From Crassaminicella profunda (GTDB taxonomy: Bacteria > Bacillota > Clostridia > Peptostreptococcales > Thermotaleaceae), in assembly GCF_019884785.1 (NCBI RefSeq), contig NZ_CP082326.1, positions 1,481,355 to 1,545,354 on the forward strand: a stretch of DNA of 64,000 nt. Direction: 5' to 3'. Below, one piece after another: positions 26,609 to 35,312 of the stretch (positions within the stretch are counted from its first letter, which is position 1; each line of letters opens with the position of its first letter). The translations under genes and the position numbers were made by a program. The notes under the pieces were generated by a model. It did not search any database. It saw only the letters and a list, made by a program, of their open reading frames with translations, and was not told the DNA's origin.

Positions 26609-26672
26609 TAAAAACTGCTGAATCACACCAGAAGCTTTTTAATATATGGTAGAATAAGTATTATGCACTTGT
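26609..26672 (+). repeat. Promoter-like repeat, copy 1
   Basis: A block of about 65 bases, with a perfectly conserved core (CTTTTTAATATATGG, TAGAATAAGTATTAT, GCACTT), found again at 27767-27833. Both copies precede a single small enzyme gene (VOC here, GNAT there), so it probably carries their promoter. Confidence 0.65.
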
Positions 26673-26728
26673 AGAACGACGTGAAGTAAAGATTATTTAT
26701 ATGTGTAAAGAAAGAGGAGGTAAATAAA

Positions 26729-27151
26729 ATGATACAATCTATTGTACACATAGCGTTAGTAGTGAAAGACTATGATGAAGCCATTGAATTTTATACAAAG
26801 AAACTCCATTTTACATTAATAGAAGATACATACCAACCAGAACAAGATAAGCGATGGGTGGTAGTGTCTCCACCAGGTTCATCAGGAACTACATTATTAC
26901 TTGCAAGAGCTTCTAAACATGAACAAGAATCATTTATTGGAAATCAAGCAGGAGGACGTATTTTTCTATTTCTTGGAACAGATAATTTTTGGCGAGACTA
27001 CAACGAAATGATAGAAAAAGGCATAGAATTTGTTAGAGATCCTAAAGAACAATCATATGGTACAGTAGCAGTATTCAAAGATTTGTATGGAAATTTATGG
27101 GATTTGGTTGAATTTAAAGAAAATCATCCGATGGCTAAACGCGTAAAATAA
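26729..27151 (+). CDS. VOC family protein (glyoxalase/bleomycin-resistance-like)
   Basis: A 140-residue vicinal oxygen chelate protein. It has the paired beta-alpha-beta-beta-beta modules: IVHIALVVKDYDEAIEFYTK starts the first, with metal-ligand candidate H7, and GTVAVFKDLYGNLWDLVEF ends the second with the conserved YGNxWDLVE motif carrying the last glutamate. The family includes glyoxalases, fosfomycin- and bleomycin-resistance proteins; the substrate is not predictable. Start ATG 26729 follows AGGAGG. A single-gene unit bounded by a promoter-like repeat upstream and the hairpin/65-nt repeat downstream. Confidence 0.88.
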   Translation: MIQSIVHIALVVKDYDEAIEFYTKKLHFTLIEDTYQPEQDKRWVVVSPPGSSGTTLLLARASKHEQESFIGNQAGGRIFLFLGTDNFWRDYNEMIEKGIEFVRDPKEQSYGTVAVFKDLYGNLWDLVEFKENHPMAKRVK

Positions 27152-27180
27152 GTATAATCTAAATAAACTTATAACACAAA

Positions 27181-27360
27181 ATATTCTTATATTATGTAGC
27201 AACGCAAAAGGTCACAATGCAACACAAAACAAGGCGTGGTGAAAATTTAACATTCTAATCTACAACAAGAATTAGATTTATCTAGTTCTTATTTATATAC
27301 AAAAAATTCTAGACAATCAACCTCAAATGACAAATTTTACAAGGAGATAGGTGTAAAATG
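27181..27360 (+). repeat. Intergenic cassette-type repeat, copy A
   Basis: Three parts: a 5' block (27181-27266), shared with copy C, a hairpin with T-rich tail (27267-27295, AAGAA...TTCTT), and the conserved 65-nt box (27296-27360). The box contains TCAAATGACAAATTTTAC and ends GTGTAAAATG, whose ends form an inverted repeat (ATTTTAC/GTGTAAAAT). The 3' extension resembles that of copy H. Confidence 0.8.
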
Positions 27361-27454
27361 TTTTACATTGTTATACTATAAAATTATCTTATATAAGCAA
27401 AAATTAAAGGATCTTTTTTTGCAAATACTATTTTGTTTAAGGGGGAGGAATAGA

Positions 27455-27694
27455 ATGGCATTTATATCAGAAACAGTAATTTATATAGTTATATTAGGTT
27501 TGTTAGTAGGAGGGATTATTTTAATATCAAAGAAAAATTATTCAGGTCTTAAAGTAATGCTTTTAGGTATAAATATAACTTTATTTGGGGGTATAATTGC
27601 AGTTGACCCTAATTCTAATCTTGGTGGTATTGAATATTTAATAGCTTTTTTAGGGTTAATATGTTCTATTATGGGAATTAGTAAAAACGACTAG
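27455..27694 (+). CDS. Small membrane protein, two or three spans
   Basis: A 79-residue hydrophobic protein: ETVIYIVILGLLVGGIILIS (span 1), GLKVMLLGINITLFGGIIAV (span 2) and GIEYLIAFLGLICSIMGIS (span 3). Start ATG 27455 follows GGGGGAGG; in-frame codons further upstream have no ribosome site. No family recognised. It stands alone between intergenic repeat copy A and the promoter-like repeat of the GNAT gene, the one-gene-per-unit pattern of this region. Confidence 0.6.
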   Translation: MAFISETVIYIVILGLLVGGIILISKKNYSGLKVMLLGINITLFGGIIAVDPNSNLGGIEYLIAFLGLICSIMGISKND

Positions 27695-27766
27695 ATTTAA
27701 AGTCATACATTTCTTATATTCCGTGGTAATATAAGAAATTTCAACGAAAAACAATTGTAAATTAGT

Positions 27767-27833
27767 TGCTTATAAAAGCTGCTGGATAACACTAACAACT
27801 TTTTAATATATGGTAGAATAAGTATTATGCACT
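27767..27833 (+). repeat. Promoter-like repeat, copy 2
   Basis: Second copy of the block at 26609-26672, with the identical core around TAGAATAAGTATTAT. It lies 40 bases before the GNAT start codon. Confidence 0.65.
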
Positions 27834-27872
27834 TATAAAATTATGTGTATAAGTGAATGGAGGGAAATAGTA

Positions 27873-28358
27873 GTGGAAAATTCGCTTAAATATCAAATTA
27901 AAGTTTTAAAGATGGAGGAGTTAGAAAAAGCATTGGCACTTATATACAATGTTTTTATGGAATTTGAAGCTCCTCATTATTCTGAACAGGGTATAAAAAC
28001 ATTTACAGATTTTATAGCATTTAATTCAATTAAAAATATGATTCAGGATGATAGTTTAAACTTTTGGGTATGCTATGATAGAAAAAAAATTGTTGGAGTT
28101 ATTGCCATGAAGGAAGTAAGCCACCTTGGTATGTTATTTGTAGATAAAAACTATCACAGGAAGGGAATAGCTAGGCATCTATTTGAAACAGTACTGACCA
28201 TGGTTAGAAATAATTTTAAGATAAAAGAAATAACGGTTAATTCATCACGTTATGCCGTAGAATTTTATCATAAGTTAGGTTTTCAAGATACTAATTTAGA
28301 ACAGATTGTTGATGGTATAAGGTTTACACCCATGAAATTGCAGATTGAGGAAATATGA
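27873..28358 (+). CDS. GNAT family N-acetyltransferase
   Basis: A 161-residue acetyltransferase. The acetyl-CoA-binding motif A is LGMLFVDKNYHRKGIARHLF (R/Q-x-x-G-x-A), followed by a motif B-like segment, EITVNSSRYAVEFYHKLGFQ. It transfers acetyl groups from acetyl-CoA to an unknown amine. GTG 27873 follows GGAGGG; ATG 27843 is in frame but sits upstream of that site. A single-gene unit downstream of the second promoter-like repeat. Confidence 0.87.
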   Translation: MENSLKYQIKVLKMEELEKALALIYNVFMEFEAPHYSEQGIKTFTDFIAFNSIKNMIQDDSLNFWVCYDRKKIVGVIAMKEVSHLGMLFVDKNYHRKGIARHLFETVLTMVRNNFKIKEITVNSSRYAVEFYHKLGFQDTNLEQIVDGIRFTPMKLQIEEI

Positions 28359-28480
28359 TAAACGTAATTTACATTAAAGTTAGTTTGTAATCTTCTTATA
28401 TTGTGCATCAAACAAAACTAAATAAAATTGTAACTAAATCACCACCAAGGAACATATTTATATAAGAAGGGGGTGATTTT

Positions 28481-28738
28481 TTGCGTTACAGGAGATACCA
28501 CCGTAGAAAAACGAAGGGTAGCTTAAAAGCACTTATTAGCATATTACTTATATTTTTAATACTTATTTATGGATTCTTATTAGTTGATCAGAAAATAAAA
28601 CCTGCATTTATAGCAATAGTAGAGGTTAACCCGTCTGTGAGTCAATGGCTACTTTTAAGGTTAGGGTATGTTATGGGATTAATTGATTTTTTTATGATGG
28701 ATGAGTGGACAAGCAGAGACAAAAAACAATTAAATTGA
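28481..28738 (+). pseudogene. yunB: Truncated YunB-like sporulation protein
   Basis: TTG 28481 follows AAGGGGGTGAT. The 85-residue product starts with an arginine-rich tail (RYRRYHRRKTKGS), one membrane span (ALISILLIFLILIYGFLLV) and DQKIKPAFIAIVEVN, the N-terminus of YunB. Full YunB is about 240 residues. After residue 50 the sequence departs from the family and soon stops, so the sporulation domain is lost. CATATTTAT at 28451-28459 may be a remnant SigE -10 element. Confidence 0.55.
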
Positions 28739-28924
28739 ACAAGAATGCTATGGTGTTACATATGTCGAATAATTAGAAAATACAATTGATAAATATTAAA
28801 TTTGGGTATAACATTATAGATGTGTTATCTGTAAGACCAAAATACTATAAACAGATAAAATACATACTGCACAATAGTAGATTATTATGCAACAAAAGTT
28901 ATTTATATAATAGGGGGTAAAATA

Positions 28925-29839
28925 ATGCTTGAAGTTGTATTTAGTGATAGCACGAAAGGTTCTATGAAAATAGCAAAAAACTATGATGAAAAAAGTATGC
29001 ATGGTGGAGCTATCGGATATATTGGAAAAAAGCCATCCAAAGCTGAATCAAAGAAACACTTTGAAGTTGTATTAAAGAAACACTTTGAAGGTCAGGCTAT
29101 TGGCGGAGATTCACAAGATGCAGTTTATATAGGATTTGCATTGGATATTGGGGATATATCCGGTGAATTTGATGGTACTGAGCGTCAAAATGTTTTTCAA
29201 AAAGTATGGGGACGATTTGGTTTTGACGATAATAAACAGGAACAATTTTTTTATAATCAACGCAAAGATATGGAAAAACTTTTGTCTGCTGCAACCAACG
29301 GCACTCCAATACGAATTTGGCAGAGCAACACCCCTTATTCGACTTGCGGGTTTTACTTCATTTGCAATGTATTAAGAAATATTGATTGTGAAATAAGCGT
29401 TGTTTCATTACCGGAATATAAGCAAATATCTGAGAATGAAATTGTTAGCTATAGCGACTGGGGGCAAATAGAGCCAGGAAAATTTTATCAATTCTTGCCT
29501 TTGGAAAGACAATTATCTCAATCTGAAAAACGAATGTTTAGTAACCGTTGGTGTGACTTGGTAAGGGAAAACGCCCCATTAAGAGCTGTTGTAAACGGAA
29601 AGTTGATTTCTGTTCCCGAAGATTATTATGATTTCATTATTACAAAAAATATTCCTGACGATGATTTCCTTATGGCTCGTTTAATTGGTGAGATTATGGG
29701 AAATTACGAGTTGGGTGTTAGTGATAGTTGGTATGCTTTGCGTATAGATAAGATGATTGAGGAGAACAAACTGATTATTGTTGAGAATAAGGATATGTCA
29801 CATCCTTATGGAAAAGTTTTGAAGAAAGTAATGGTATGA
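28925..29839 (+). CDS. DUF1835/DUF3658 domain protein
   Basis: A 304-residue protein. The N-terminal part (MLEVVFSDSTKGSMKIAKNY, YIGFALDIGDIS, TPIRIWQSNTPYSTCGFYFI) matches DUF1835. The C-terminal part (RAVVNGKLISVPEDYYDFII, FLMARLIGEIMG, VSDSWYALRIDKMIEENKL) matches DUF3658. The combination is frequent in Firmicutes as an orphan gene of unknown function. Start ATG 28925 follows AGGGGGT. It has slightly higher GC than its neighbours. It is followed by intergenic repeat copy C, again a one-gene unit. Confidence 0.85.
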   Translation: MLEVVFSDSTKGSMKIAKNYDEKSMHGGAIGYIGKKPSKAESKKHFEVVLKKHFEGQAIGGDSQDAVYIGFALDIGDISGEFDGTERQNVFQKVWGRFGFDDNKQEQFFYNQRKDMEKLLSAATNGTPIRIWQSNTPYSTCGFYFICNVLRNIDCEISVVSLPEYKQISENEIVSYSDWGQIEPGKFYQFLPLERQLSQSEKRMFSNRWCDLVRENAPLRAVVNGKLISVPEDYYDFIITKNIPDDDFLMARLIGEIMGNYELGVSDSWYALRIDKMIEENKLIIVENKDMSHPYGKVLKKVMV

Positions 29840-29876
29840 ACAAAATGAGCATAATCTTTAGCAGATTACCTCGCAA

Positions 29877-29990
29877 TATTCTTATATTATGTAGCAACGC
29901 AAAAGGTCTCAATATAATACAAGGGAGTGGTGAGAACTCAATATTTTAACCTACAATAAGAATTAGATCTTATCTAGTCCTTATTTTTAT
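29877..29990 (+). repeat. Intergenic cassette-type repeat, copy C (partial)
   Basis: The 5' block (ATTCTTATATTATGTAGCAA and following) nearly repeats copy A. The hairpin (29958-29982) and its T-rich tail follow, but the 65-nt box is absent, so the copy is truncated or recombined at its 3' end. Confidence 0.7.
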
Positions 29991-30041
29991 TGATTATAGA
30001 AAACTGTATAGTTTTAAAGGTATTGTACAAGGGGGATACAC

Positions 30042-30209
30042 ATGAATCTAACCAAAAGAGAACTAGATTTAATATCACTAAGCCTATTCAAATTGAAAGT
30101 CGAGAAAAAAGCATTATTAGGAGATAGAAAAGACACAGAATTAATGAAAATGATAGAGGAATTAGAAAAGCTAAGTGAAAAAATTGATTCTAAAAGACTT
30201 TTAAAATAG
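30042..30209 (+). CDS. 55-residue helical protein (paralogue of 40551-40718)
   Basis: A 55-residue charged helical protein, MNLTKRELDLISLSLFKLKV... ending SEKIDSKRLLK, too short for common cut-offs. GGGGG lies nine bases before the start. A second copy at 40551-40718 matches at most positions, including EKKALL, DRKDTELMKMIEEL and the terminator hairpin after the stop. One copy is outside and one inside element 1. Function unknown; the size and helical character would suit a small regulator. Confidence 0.65.
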   Translation: MNLTKRELDLISLSLFKLKVEKKALLGDRKDTELMKMIEELEKLSEKIDSKRLLK

Positions 30210-30231
30210 GAACAATTGAGTTCCTATTTTT
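30207..30231 (+). terminator. Terminator of the 55-aa gene
   Basis: Stem TAGGAAC / GTTCCTA followed by TTTTTT. The stop codon is the first three bases of the stem. The same hairpin follows the paralogue at 40716-40740. Confidence 0.85.
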
Positions 30232-30296
30232 TATACAAAACATTCCAAAGAATCGACCTTAAATGACAAATGTTACTCAAAGATAAGTGTAAACTG
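30232..30296 (+). repeat. 65-nt intergenic box, copy D
   Basis: Gap-free match to the other five copies, with CGACCTTAAATGACAAAT and a GTGTAAACTG end. Preceded by a terminator hairpin of different sequence (30207-30226). The 3' flank resembles that of copy F. Confidence 0.85.
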
Positions 30297-30313
30297 TACA
30301 AGGAGATTTGCAG

Positions 30314-30844
30314 ATGAAGTATGGGAGAAATATTCAATTAGATCTCGATTTCTTGAAATCCAGATTTTTTAATATTTATATGGGAAAATGTTATGATAAA
30401 AACTCTATTGATGGATTCACTAGACAAAAAGGTTTTGATGGAAAATATTATGATATACGGATAAGATACATTAAGCTAGACAAAACTAATTATGGTCCAT
30501 TTACTAAGGCGGAAGAAATTATAAGTATTGCAAAGGGTAAAACTGTAATTGAATCAAAAACAGTTACCAAAACAACATCTTATTTAAAAACGTGGGAACA
30601 CTCTGCTGGGATTAATCTAAGCATTGTAAAAGATGTTCTTGACTTAAATTTAGGTTCAAAGTATTGTGAAGTAAATGGCAGCTCTGAAAGTACTACAACC
30701 TTCAAATCTACTGAATATAGTTTTTCAAGTGATGCTCCAGCCGGTAGTAATATGGTTACTTATTATGCAGGAATTATAAACGACAAATATGAAGTAGTTA
30801 CAGATATCGTTCCTGTAAAAAACCCTGTTGTTTTAAAATTATAG
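30314..30844 (+). CDS. Hypothetical beta-rich protein, possibly aerolysin-like, ends at a slippery site
   Basis: A 176-residue Ser/Thr-rich protein. Alternating Thr/Ser/hydrophobic strands (KTVTKTTSYLKTWEHSAGIN, SSESTTTFKSTEYSFSSDAP) resemble the insertion-loop region of aerolysin/MTX-type pore-forming proteins; that link is by pattern only. ATG 30314 follows AGGAG. The last codons GTT TTA AAA TTA TAG contain the heptamer T-TTA-AAA in the right phase for -1 frameshifting. A -1 shift continues into a 93-codon frame ending at 31119, giving 268 residues. Either programmed frameshifting or an inactivating indel explains this. A one-gene unit after repeat copy D. Confidence 0.55.
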   Translation: MKYGRNIQLDLDFLKSRFFNIYMGKCYDKNSIDGFTRQKGFDGKYYDIRIRYIKLDKTNYGPFTKAEEIISIAKGKTVIESKTVTKTTSYLKTWEHSAGINLSIVKDVLDLNLGSKYCEVNGSSESTTTFKSTEYSFSSDAPAGSNMVTYYAGIINDKYEVVTDIVPVKNPVVLKL

Positions 30845-31119
30845 ATCGAAAGCCAATAGTAGAATGCAGACCTCCTGGAGAAGGTGGAGGGTGCCGTCTA
30901 GAAGGATGGAGATTGACACTTGAAAATGGTAAAGTTGTATCAGTGGGTTGTAATAAAATGTCACAATACTGTAAAGACGGCTATTACTATCCTAATGGTG
31001 TTTTTAATGGTAATGCTCATGATCTTACTTTAGTGGATCTTAAAAATATGAAAACTGTTACTGGAACATTGCTAAAGGAAAAAGCTATTAGAATTTCTGT
31101 TTTCGGAAGTGTTAATTAA
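30838..31119 (+). CDS. Downstream -1 frame of the aerolysin-like gene
   Basis: A continuous frame in register with a -1 shift at 30832-30838 (IIDRKPIVECRPPGEGGGCR, GWRLTLENGKVVSVGC). It ends KEKAIRISVFGSVN. It could also start at TTG 30913 after AAGGATGGAG, but that would drop the first 25 conserved-looking residues. Beta-rich, with three cysteines (ECRPPGEGGGC...GC). No family recognised. Best read as the C-terminal domain of the preceding protein. Confidence 0.5.
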   Translation: MIDRKPIVECRPPGEGGGCRLEGWRLTLENGKVVSVGCNKMSQYCKDGYYYPNGVFNGNAHDLTLVDLKNMKTVTGTLLKEKAIRISVFGSVN

Positions 31120-31768
31120 GGTGATAAGGGTATTACAAAAAGCATGTAGTTATTTTTAGATTGTTATAAAGTTTATGATCATTCAGTTGCATTTACCAAT
31201 GCACATACAAATAAATACAGAATGTTCTCTTTAGGCTGGGTTTGTTTTAGAAGAATGGGATTAGGCCTGAATAACTAATTATTCAAGTCTGATTTTGTTA
31301 CTTTATTAATCCAAGAGAAAAATCTTAAGAATGAGTTTACATATTATGAATATGATAAAAGTATTTTGGAAGAACCTTTATAAGGATAGTTTATTAAATA
31401 TAAATAGAAACAAAGCAACAGCTAACCATACCCAAACATGTTTATTATTTTTGAACATATTAAGCCTCCAGAGATTGTTTATTTGTAATAATTATATGCA
31501 AAGAAGGGTTAATTGATTCAATATGTTAGTATCTAAGTTATTGTTAGTAATCTTTAGAAGTCCTGTGCTGAATTCGTTATCATTGTATATACTTTGCCAT
31601 TGATAGGATTTTATGAGTAATAATTAGGGCATTATGTAAGATATTGTTGTTATTAACAACTATTACTTTTAACATATTTGAATAAAAAATACAAAAAAAG
31701 GAAGAATACAGAATGAAATCAAAGGATATACTGTGAATTATTTTTATCAGGTACAAGGAGAAATTTAT
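31120..31768. other. Gene-poor region before yraN
   Basis: No intact gene. A short frame near 31160-31278 (TNAHTNKYRMFSLGWVCFRR, then a stop) may be a decayed fragment. The rest is AT-rich. This marks the right border of the accessory stretch, after which core gene order resumes. Confidence 0.45.
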
Positions 31769-32128
31769 ATGAATAGTATAAAAAATTTAGGTGTATTTGG
31801 TGAGCAAATTGCAGCAGAATATTTGAGGAAATTTCAATATAAAATTGTTCAATTAAATTATAGATGTAGATTTGGAGAGATAGATATTATTGCATATAAA
31901 AATAATACGTATATATTCGTTGAGGTAAAAACAAGAAGAAACTTATCTTTTGGGAGACCTATAGAAGCCATTAATAAGAAAAAGAAAATACATCTTTTAA
32001 AAGTAGGTCAGTACTATATGCAAAGATTAAAGGGGAAAGATTATAATTTTCGATTTGATGCTATAGAAGTTATGGTTGACCCTTTGAAACCTCCTAGTAT
32101 AAATCATATAGAGAATATCATTTTATGA
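31769..32128 (+). CDS. yraN: YraN family protein (UPF0102, endonuclease-like)
   Basis: A 119-residue UPF0102 protein. Nuclease-fold motifs are intact: GEQIAAEYL (Glu), CRFGEIDIIA (Glu-x-Asp) and YIFVEVKTRR (E-x-K). The family has a Holliday-junction-resolvase-like fold; its biological role is unsettled. ATG 31769 is eight bases after AAGGAG; an upstream in-frame start at 31733 has no ribosome site. It directly precedes comM, the usual Firmicutes order, and marks the return to core chromosome after 23 kb of accessory genes. Confidence 0.9.
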   Translation: MNSIKNLGVFGEQIAAEYLRKFQYKIVQLNYRCRFGEIDIIAYKNNTYIFVEVKTRRNLSFGRPIEAINKKKKIHLLKVGQYYMQRLKGKDYNFRFDAIEVMVDPLKPPSINHIENIIL

Positions 32129-32214
32129 ATATTGTAATATTTATGAAATGATTAAATGCAATATGGATAAGATAATTATAAACTTGTTTGAGTGTACATA
32201 AAGGAGATGTTTTC

Positions 32215-32874
32215 TTGCTATCTAGAGTTTACAGCTGTGTATTAAAAGGGTTAGATGGTAATCTTACAGCAGTTGAAGTAGATATATCAAATGGACTTCC
32301 TGCACTAGTTATAGTAGGGCTTCCAGATGTAGCCGTTAAAGAGTCAAAAGAAAGAGTAAGATCTGCAATAAAGAACTCTGGATTTGATTTTCCGATGAAA
32401 AGAATTACCATCAATTTGGCCCCTGCAAATATGAAAAAAGAAGGGACTCATTTTGATTTACCTATGGCGTTAGGAATATTACAAGCATCACACCAGATAG
32501 AAAGTATGGATCTTGAAGAATTTGCGTTTATAGGAGAATTATCATTAAATGGAAGTCTTAATAGGGTTACGGGTGTATTACCTCTTGTTATAGCGCTGAG
32601 AAATCAAGGAATCAAAAAAATTATATTATCCAAGAGCAATGCAGACGAAGCTGCAATGATTAAAGATCTACAAATTTATCCGTTTGAAAATCTAAGAGAT
32701 ATTGTAAAATACTTTCAAGGAGAATTAACTGTAGAGCCTTATATAATAGATAGAAGTGATAATGAAAGTACTGGGTCTTATGAAGAAGATTTTCAAGATG
32801 TGGTAGGACAAGAAATGGTGAAAAGAGCATTTCAAATTGCAGCAGCAGGAGGACATAATATACTAGATTTATGA
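32215..32874 (+). pseudogene. comM: comM/yifB, N-terminal fragment interrupted by element 1
   Basis: TTG 32215 follows AAGGAG and starts MLSRVYSCVLKGLDGNLTAV, the usual start of the Mg-chelatase-like AAA+ protein ComM/YifB, a branch-migration helicase in DNA uptake and recombination. The lon-like N-domain (VIVGLPDVAVKESKERVRSA, INLAPANMKKEGTHFDLPMA) is complete. Codons match comM up to CTA 32865 (AGGHNIL); then element sequence adds two codons and a stop. The next comM codon is ATG 52122, so removal of 19,256 bp restores [17 protein letters not shown] in frame. Confidence 0.92.
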
Positions 32875-32888
32875 TACATTATCATGTA

Positions 32889-32926
32889 TGAAATGTGATG
32901 AAAGCATGGATAAACATTTGTTCACC
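32889..32926 (-). terminator. Terminator for the minus-strand membrane gene
   Basis: Stem AAAGCATGG / CCATGCTTT around a 16-base loop, directly after the stop codon at 32937. It could work in both directions. Confidence 0.65.
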
Positions 32927-32936
32927 CATGCTTTTA

Positions 32937-33827
32937 TTACTTTAAGAATTCAGATTTTGCTAAATTAGCAAATTCTTTATCATTTTCTTCAATCCATTTA
33001 TTTACTTCTTGAACACCATCAAAAACATTTTGAAAGCGAAAGTTTTCATCCCAATAATAAAAACCTAAATGTGAAAATAGACCAAGTACAGTAGATAATA
33101 TGCCTTCTAGGAATAGAGGATTATTATATGGTTCAGTTAGATTACTTGTGTTCATTGTATTTATCGCAAAATTAATAACATGCATATAGTTTATGTCTTT
33201 ATTTATCTTTGACAAACCTACCAAATATAACAAACGTTTTGCATTATATATTTCTTGCAAATTGTTACAGAGAAACATTGCTGTTTTGATATGCTCGCTG
33301 TGATTTTTAGTATTCTCAGTATTTTCATTATGAATTGAACTAAATAAAGCATTTTTTAATTCAGCTATATGATTGCCGAATTTTGTATCCACTGTTGCTA
33401 CAGACTCATCAACACATTTAACGGATTGTTCTATATTTGAAAGTTTATTAAGTAAGTCTAATGTTGATAAATCCTCAATAAGTGCTGATAATTTCGATGA
33501 CGAACCTTCTATATCTTTTGTAACTGTTGTAATAGTATTTGAAGCATCAATTATCTTTTCAGAAGTTTTTTTATTGTTTGAACTATCAACTAAAGTATAG
33601 ATAATAGCTATAACAGATAAAATGATTGAAGTAATCGTAGATACAAGCCCTAATTCGGTGTTAAGTCTACCTGGATTTACTACAAAAGACACTATTAAAA
33701 ATATCATGCCAATAATTGCTATGGTGAAACTATACCAATAGTCACGTTTTGTTGGAAATCTATCTATGATGTCACCCCCCTTATATTTGAATAAACAAAT
33801 GATATCACAATTTGGAAAAAAATACAA
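32937..33827 (-). CDS. Membrane-anchored coiled-coil protein, unknown
   Basis: About 275-296 residues. Two N-terminal spans (YWYSFTIAIIGMIFLIVSFV and LVSTITSIILSVIAIIYTLV) are followed by a helical domain rich in Ser/Thr and Asn (residues 90-190) and a C-terminal globular part (YNAKRLLYLVGLSKINKD). No family recognised. Odd feature: the excellent ribosome site AAGGGGGGTGA is followed by ATC/ATA codons, not ATG; the in-frame ATG is 24 codons upstream with no ribosome site. A non-canonical start is possible. It is the first gene inside element 1, facing the left end. Confidence 0.6.
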   Translation of the reverse strand: MYFFPNCDIICLFKYKGGDIIDRFPTKRDYWYSFTIAIIGMIFLIVSFVVNPGRLNTELGLVSTITSIILSVIAIIYTLVDSSNNKKTSEKIIDASNTITTVTKDIEGSSSKLSALIEDLSTLDLLNKLSNIEQSVKCVDESVATVDTKFGNHIAELKNALFSSIHNENTENTKNHSEHIKTAMFLCNNLQEIYNAKRLLYLVGLSKINKDINYMHVINFAINTMNTSNLTEPYNNPLFLEGILSTVLGLFSHLGFYYWDENFRFQNVFDGVQEVNKWIEENDKEFANLAKSEFLK

Positions 33828-34222
33828 TTTATAGATATAACGACGTTTAATTATTTTTGGTTTCTATTTTTGAATGCAAAAATTGATTTGCATCACATTT
33901 AGAATTAAAGGTGATAGATTAGTCATACAACACGTAAAACACGTTTTGCTAATTTATATATAATTGGGAGATAACATAAAAAGCTTGAGATACTATATCA
34001 ATAGAAAAGCAAATGAAGTAAAATCAATGTTTTCATGTTAATAGTATGCGTAGAGGTATTACTTTTTCTTTGTTTTAGAAATATTCTATTGTATAATTGA
34101 CTATGAAAAATTCAAATATTTATAAATTGAGGGAGTGTTTTACATGTACTGAATTAATGAATCTAAATATAGAAGTAGAAGAACAATAATTGGCAGAATT
34201 AATATAACAGGGGGAGTTTAAA
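33828..34222. other. Divergent promoter region
   Basis: No gene. A plus-strand promoter TTGTTT (34070-34075), 16-base spacer, TATAAT (34092-34097) probably serves the next membrane protein gene. Confidence 0.55.
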
Positions 34223-35227
34223 ATGCAATTGAGTGACAGAAATAGTAGGATGCTTTTAGTGATTACAATAATTGGTGTACTTAGTATTATTTATAGAAAT
34301 ATTAATAACCTTGCAAACAACAAATTAGCGAATAGTTTGTACATTTATAGAAATTGCCCACTTGGAGGACAACATTTTATTGTATTAGGCTTTTTAACAG
34401 CACTAATATATTTGATAATGATAGGAATATTATATTGTACTGCTGAAACACATAATTTTGTGAGAGTGAATATAATTGCAGATGAGGTAAGAACAATAAT
34501 AGAAAATTTTACCGAAAACATATATAAATTCTTTCTTGTATCTTTTCAAGTTTTATTATTTATTGTACTGGAAGTAATGGCAGTAGGTATTTTATTATCA
34601 AAACCTAGTGGTATAAATAAAGTAATAGGTTATATGATGGTCATTTTTCTACTAATATTTTTTGTTTTTTATTGTTGTTACGGCCTAAGAAAATTTTTTA
34701 AAGATACTAAAGAGACATTCGAAAATATTATAGGAATCATTATTTTGTATATTTTTATAGGGGGGATTATTTTATCTCTATTTACAAGTACTATTGGCAA
34801 TGGGCTTACTAAGACATGTGAAATTGAATTTTCAGATAGAAACAATGTTTCTATGCAAGTTACTTTATTAAATCGAAAACCTTCAAATATGAAACTCATA
34901 GTTATTGGGGACAAGGATGAGAAAAGAAAAGAAGTATCTATAGATACTAAAGAATTAGATTGTACAGGACTTGTAGTATTATCAGTAGACGGCGAAGATA
35001 ATAAAGTTCTTGATGCTAAACAAGATGATGTTAGTGGAATGTATAGTGAAACAAAACAAGAATATACAATGGAAAAGAATTTAGAAGAATATTTAATGGA
35101 GGGAGAAAATACTGTAATATTCTATTTTACAATAGACAAAAGAATTTATAAAATAGTGAATAAAATTAATAAATCAGATAAGAAATTTGAGATAAAGAAG
35201 AAAGCATTCAAATTCAAGCTAAAGTAG
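34223..35227 (+). CDS. Multi-span membrane protein with extracytoplasmic C-domain
   Basis: A 334-residue protein. Five hydrophobic segments (about residues 9-26, 50-72, 103-126, 135-156, 170-190) are followed by a 140-residue polar domain with beta-strand character (NNVSMQVTLLNRKPSNMKLI, ENTVIFYFTIDKRIYKIVNK). ATG 34223 follows GGGGGAG. No family recognised. It lies 85 bases before the helicase gene in the same direction, so a shared transcript is likely. Possible sensor or effector in the element; unproven. Confidence 0.6.
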   Translation: MQLSDRNSRMLLVITIIGVLSIIYRNINNLANNKLANSLYIYRNCPLGGQHFIVLGFLTALIYLIMIGILYCTAETHNFVRVNIIADEVRTIIENFTENIYKFFLVSFQVLLFIVLEVMAVGILLSKPSGINKVIGYMMVIFLLIFFVFYCCYGLRKFFKDTKETFENIIGIIILYIFIGGIILSLFTSTIGNGLTKTCEIEFSDRNNVSMQVTLLNRKPSNMKLIVIGDKDEKRKEVSIDTKELDCTGLVVLSVDGEDNKVLDAKQDDVSGMYSETKQEYTMEKNLEEYLMEGENTVIFYFTIDKRIYKIVNKINKSDKKFEIKKKAFKFKLK

Positions 35228-35312
35228 CCATTGACTTGGAGATTTTTTCATCTCTATGTATAGTTATGGTAAAATAGAAGCAAATAAAAATACAGCAAGA
35301 GAGGTAATAAAA

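Noticed and set aside
27296-27360. 65-nt box as a classical integron attC site
   Set aside because: It lacks the R'/R'' core sites (GTTRRRY and complement) and no IntI-type integrase is present; only a cassette-like analogy is retained.
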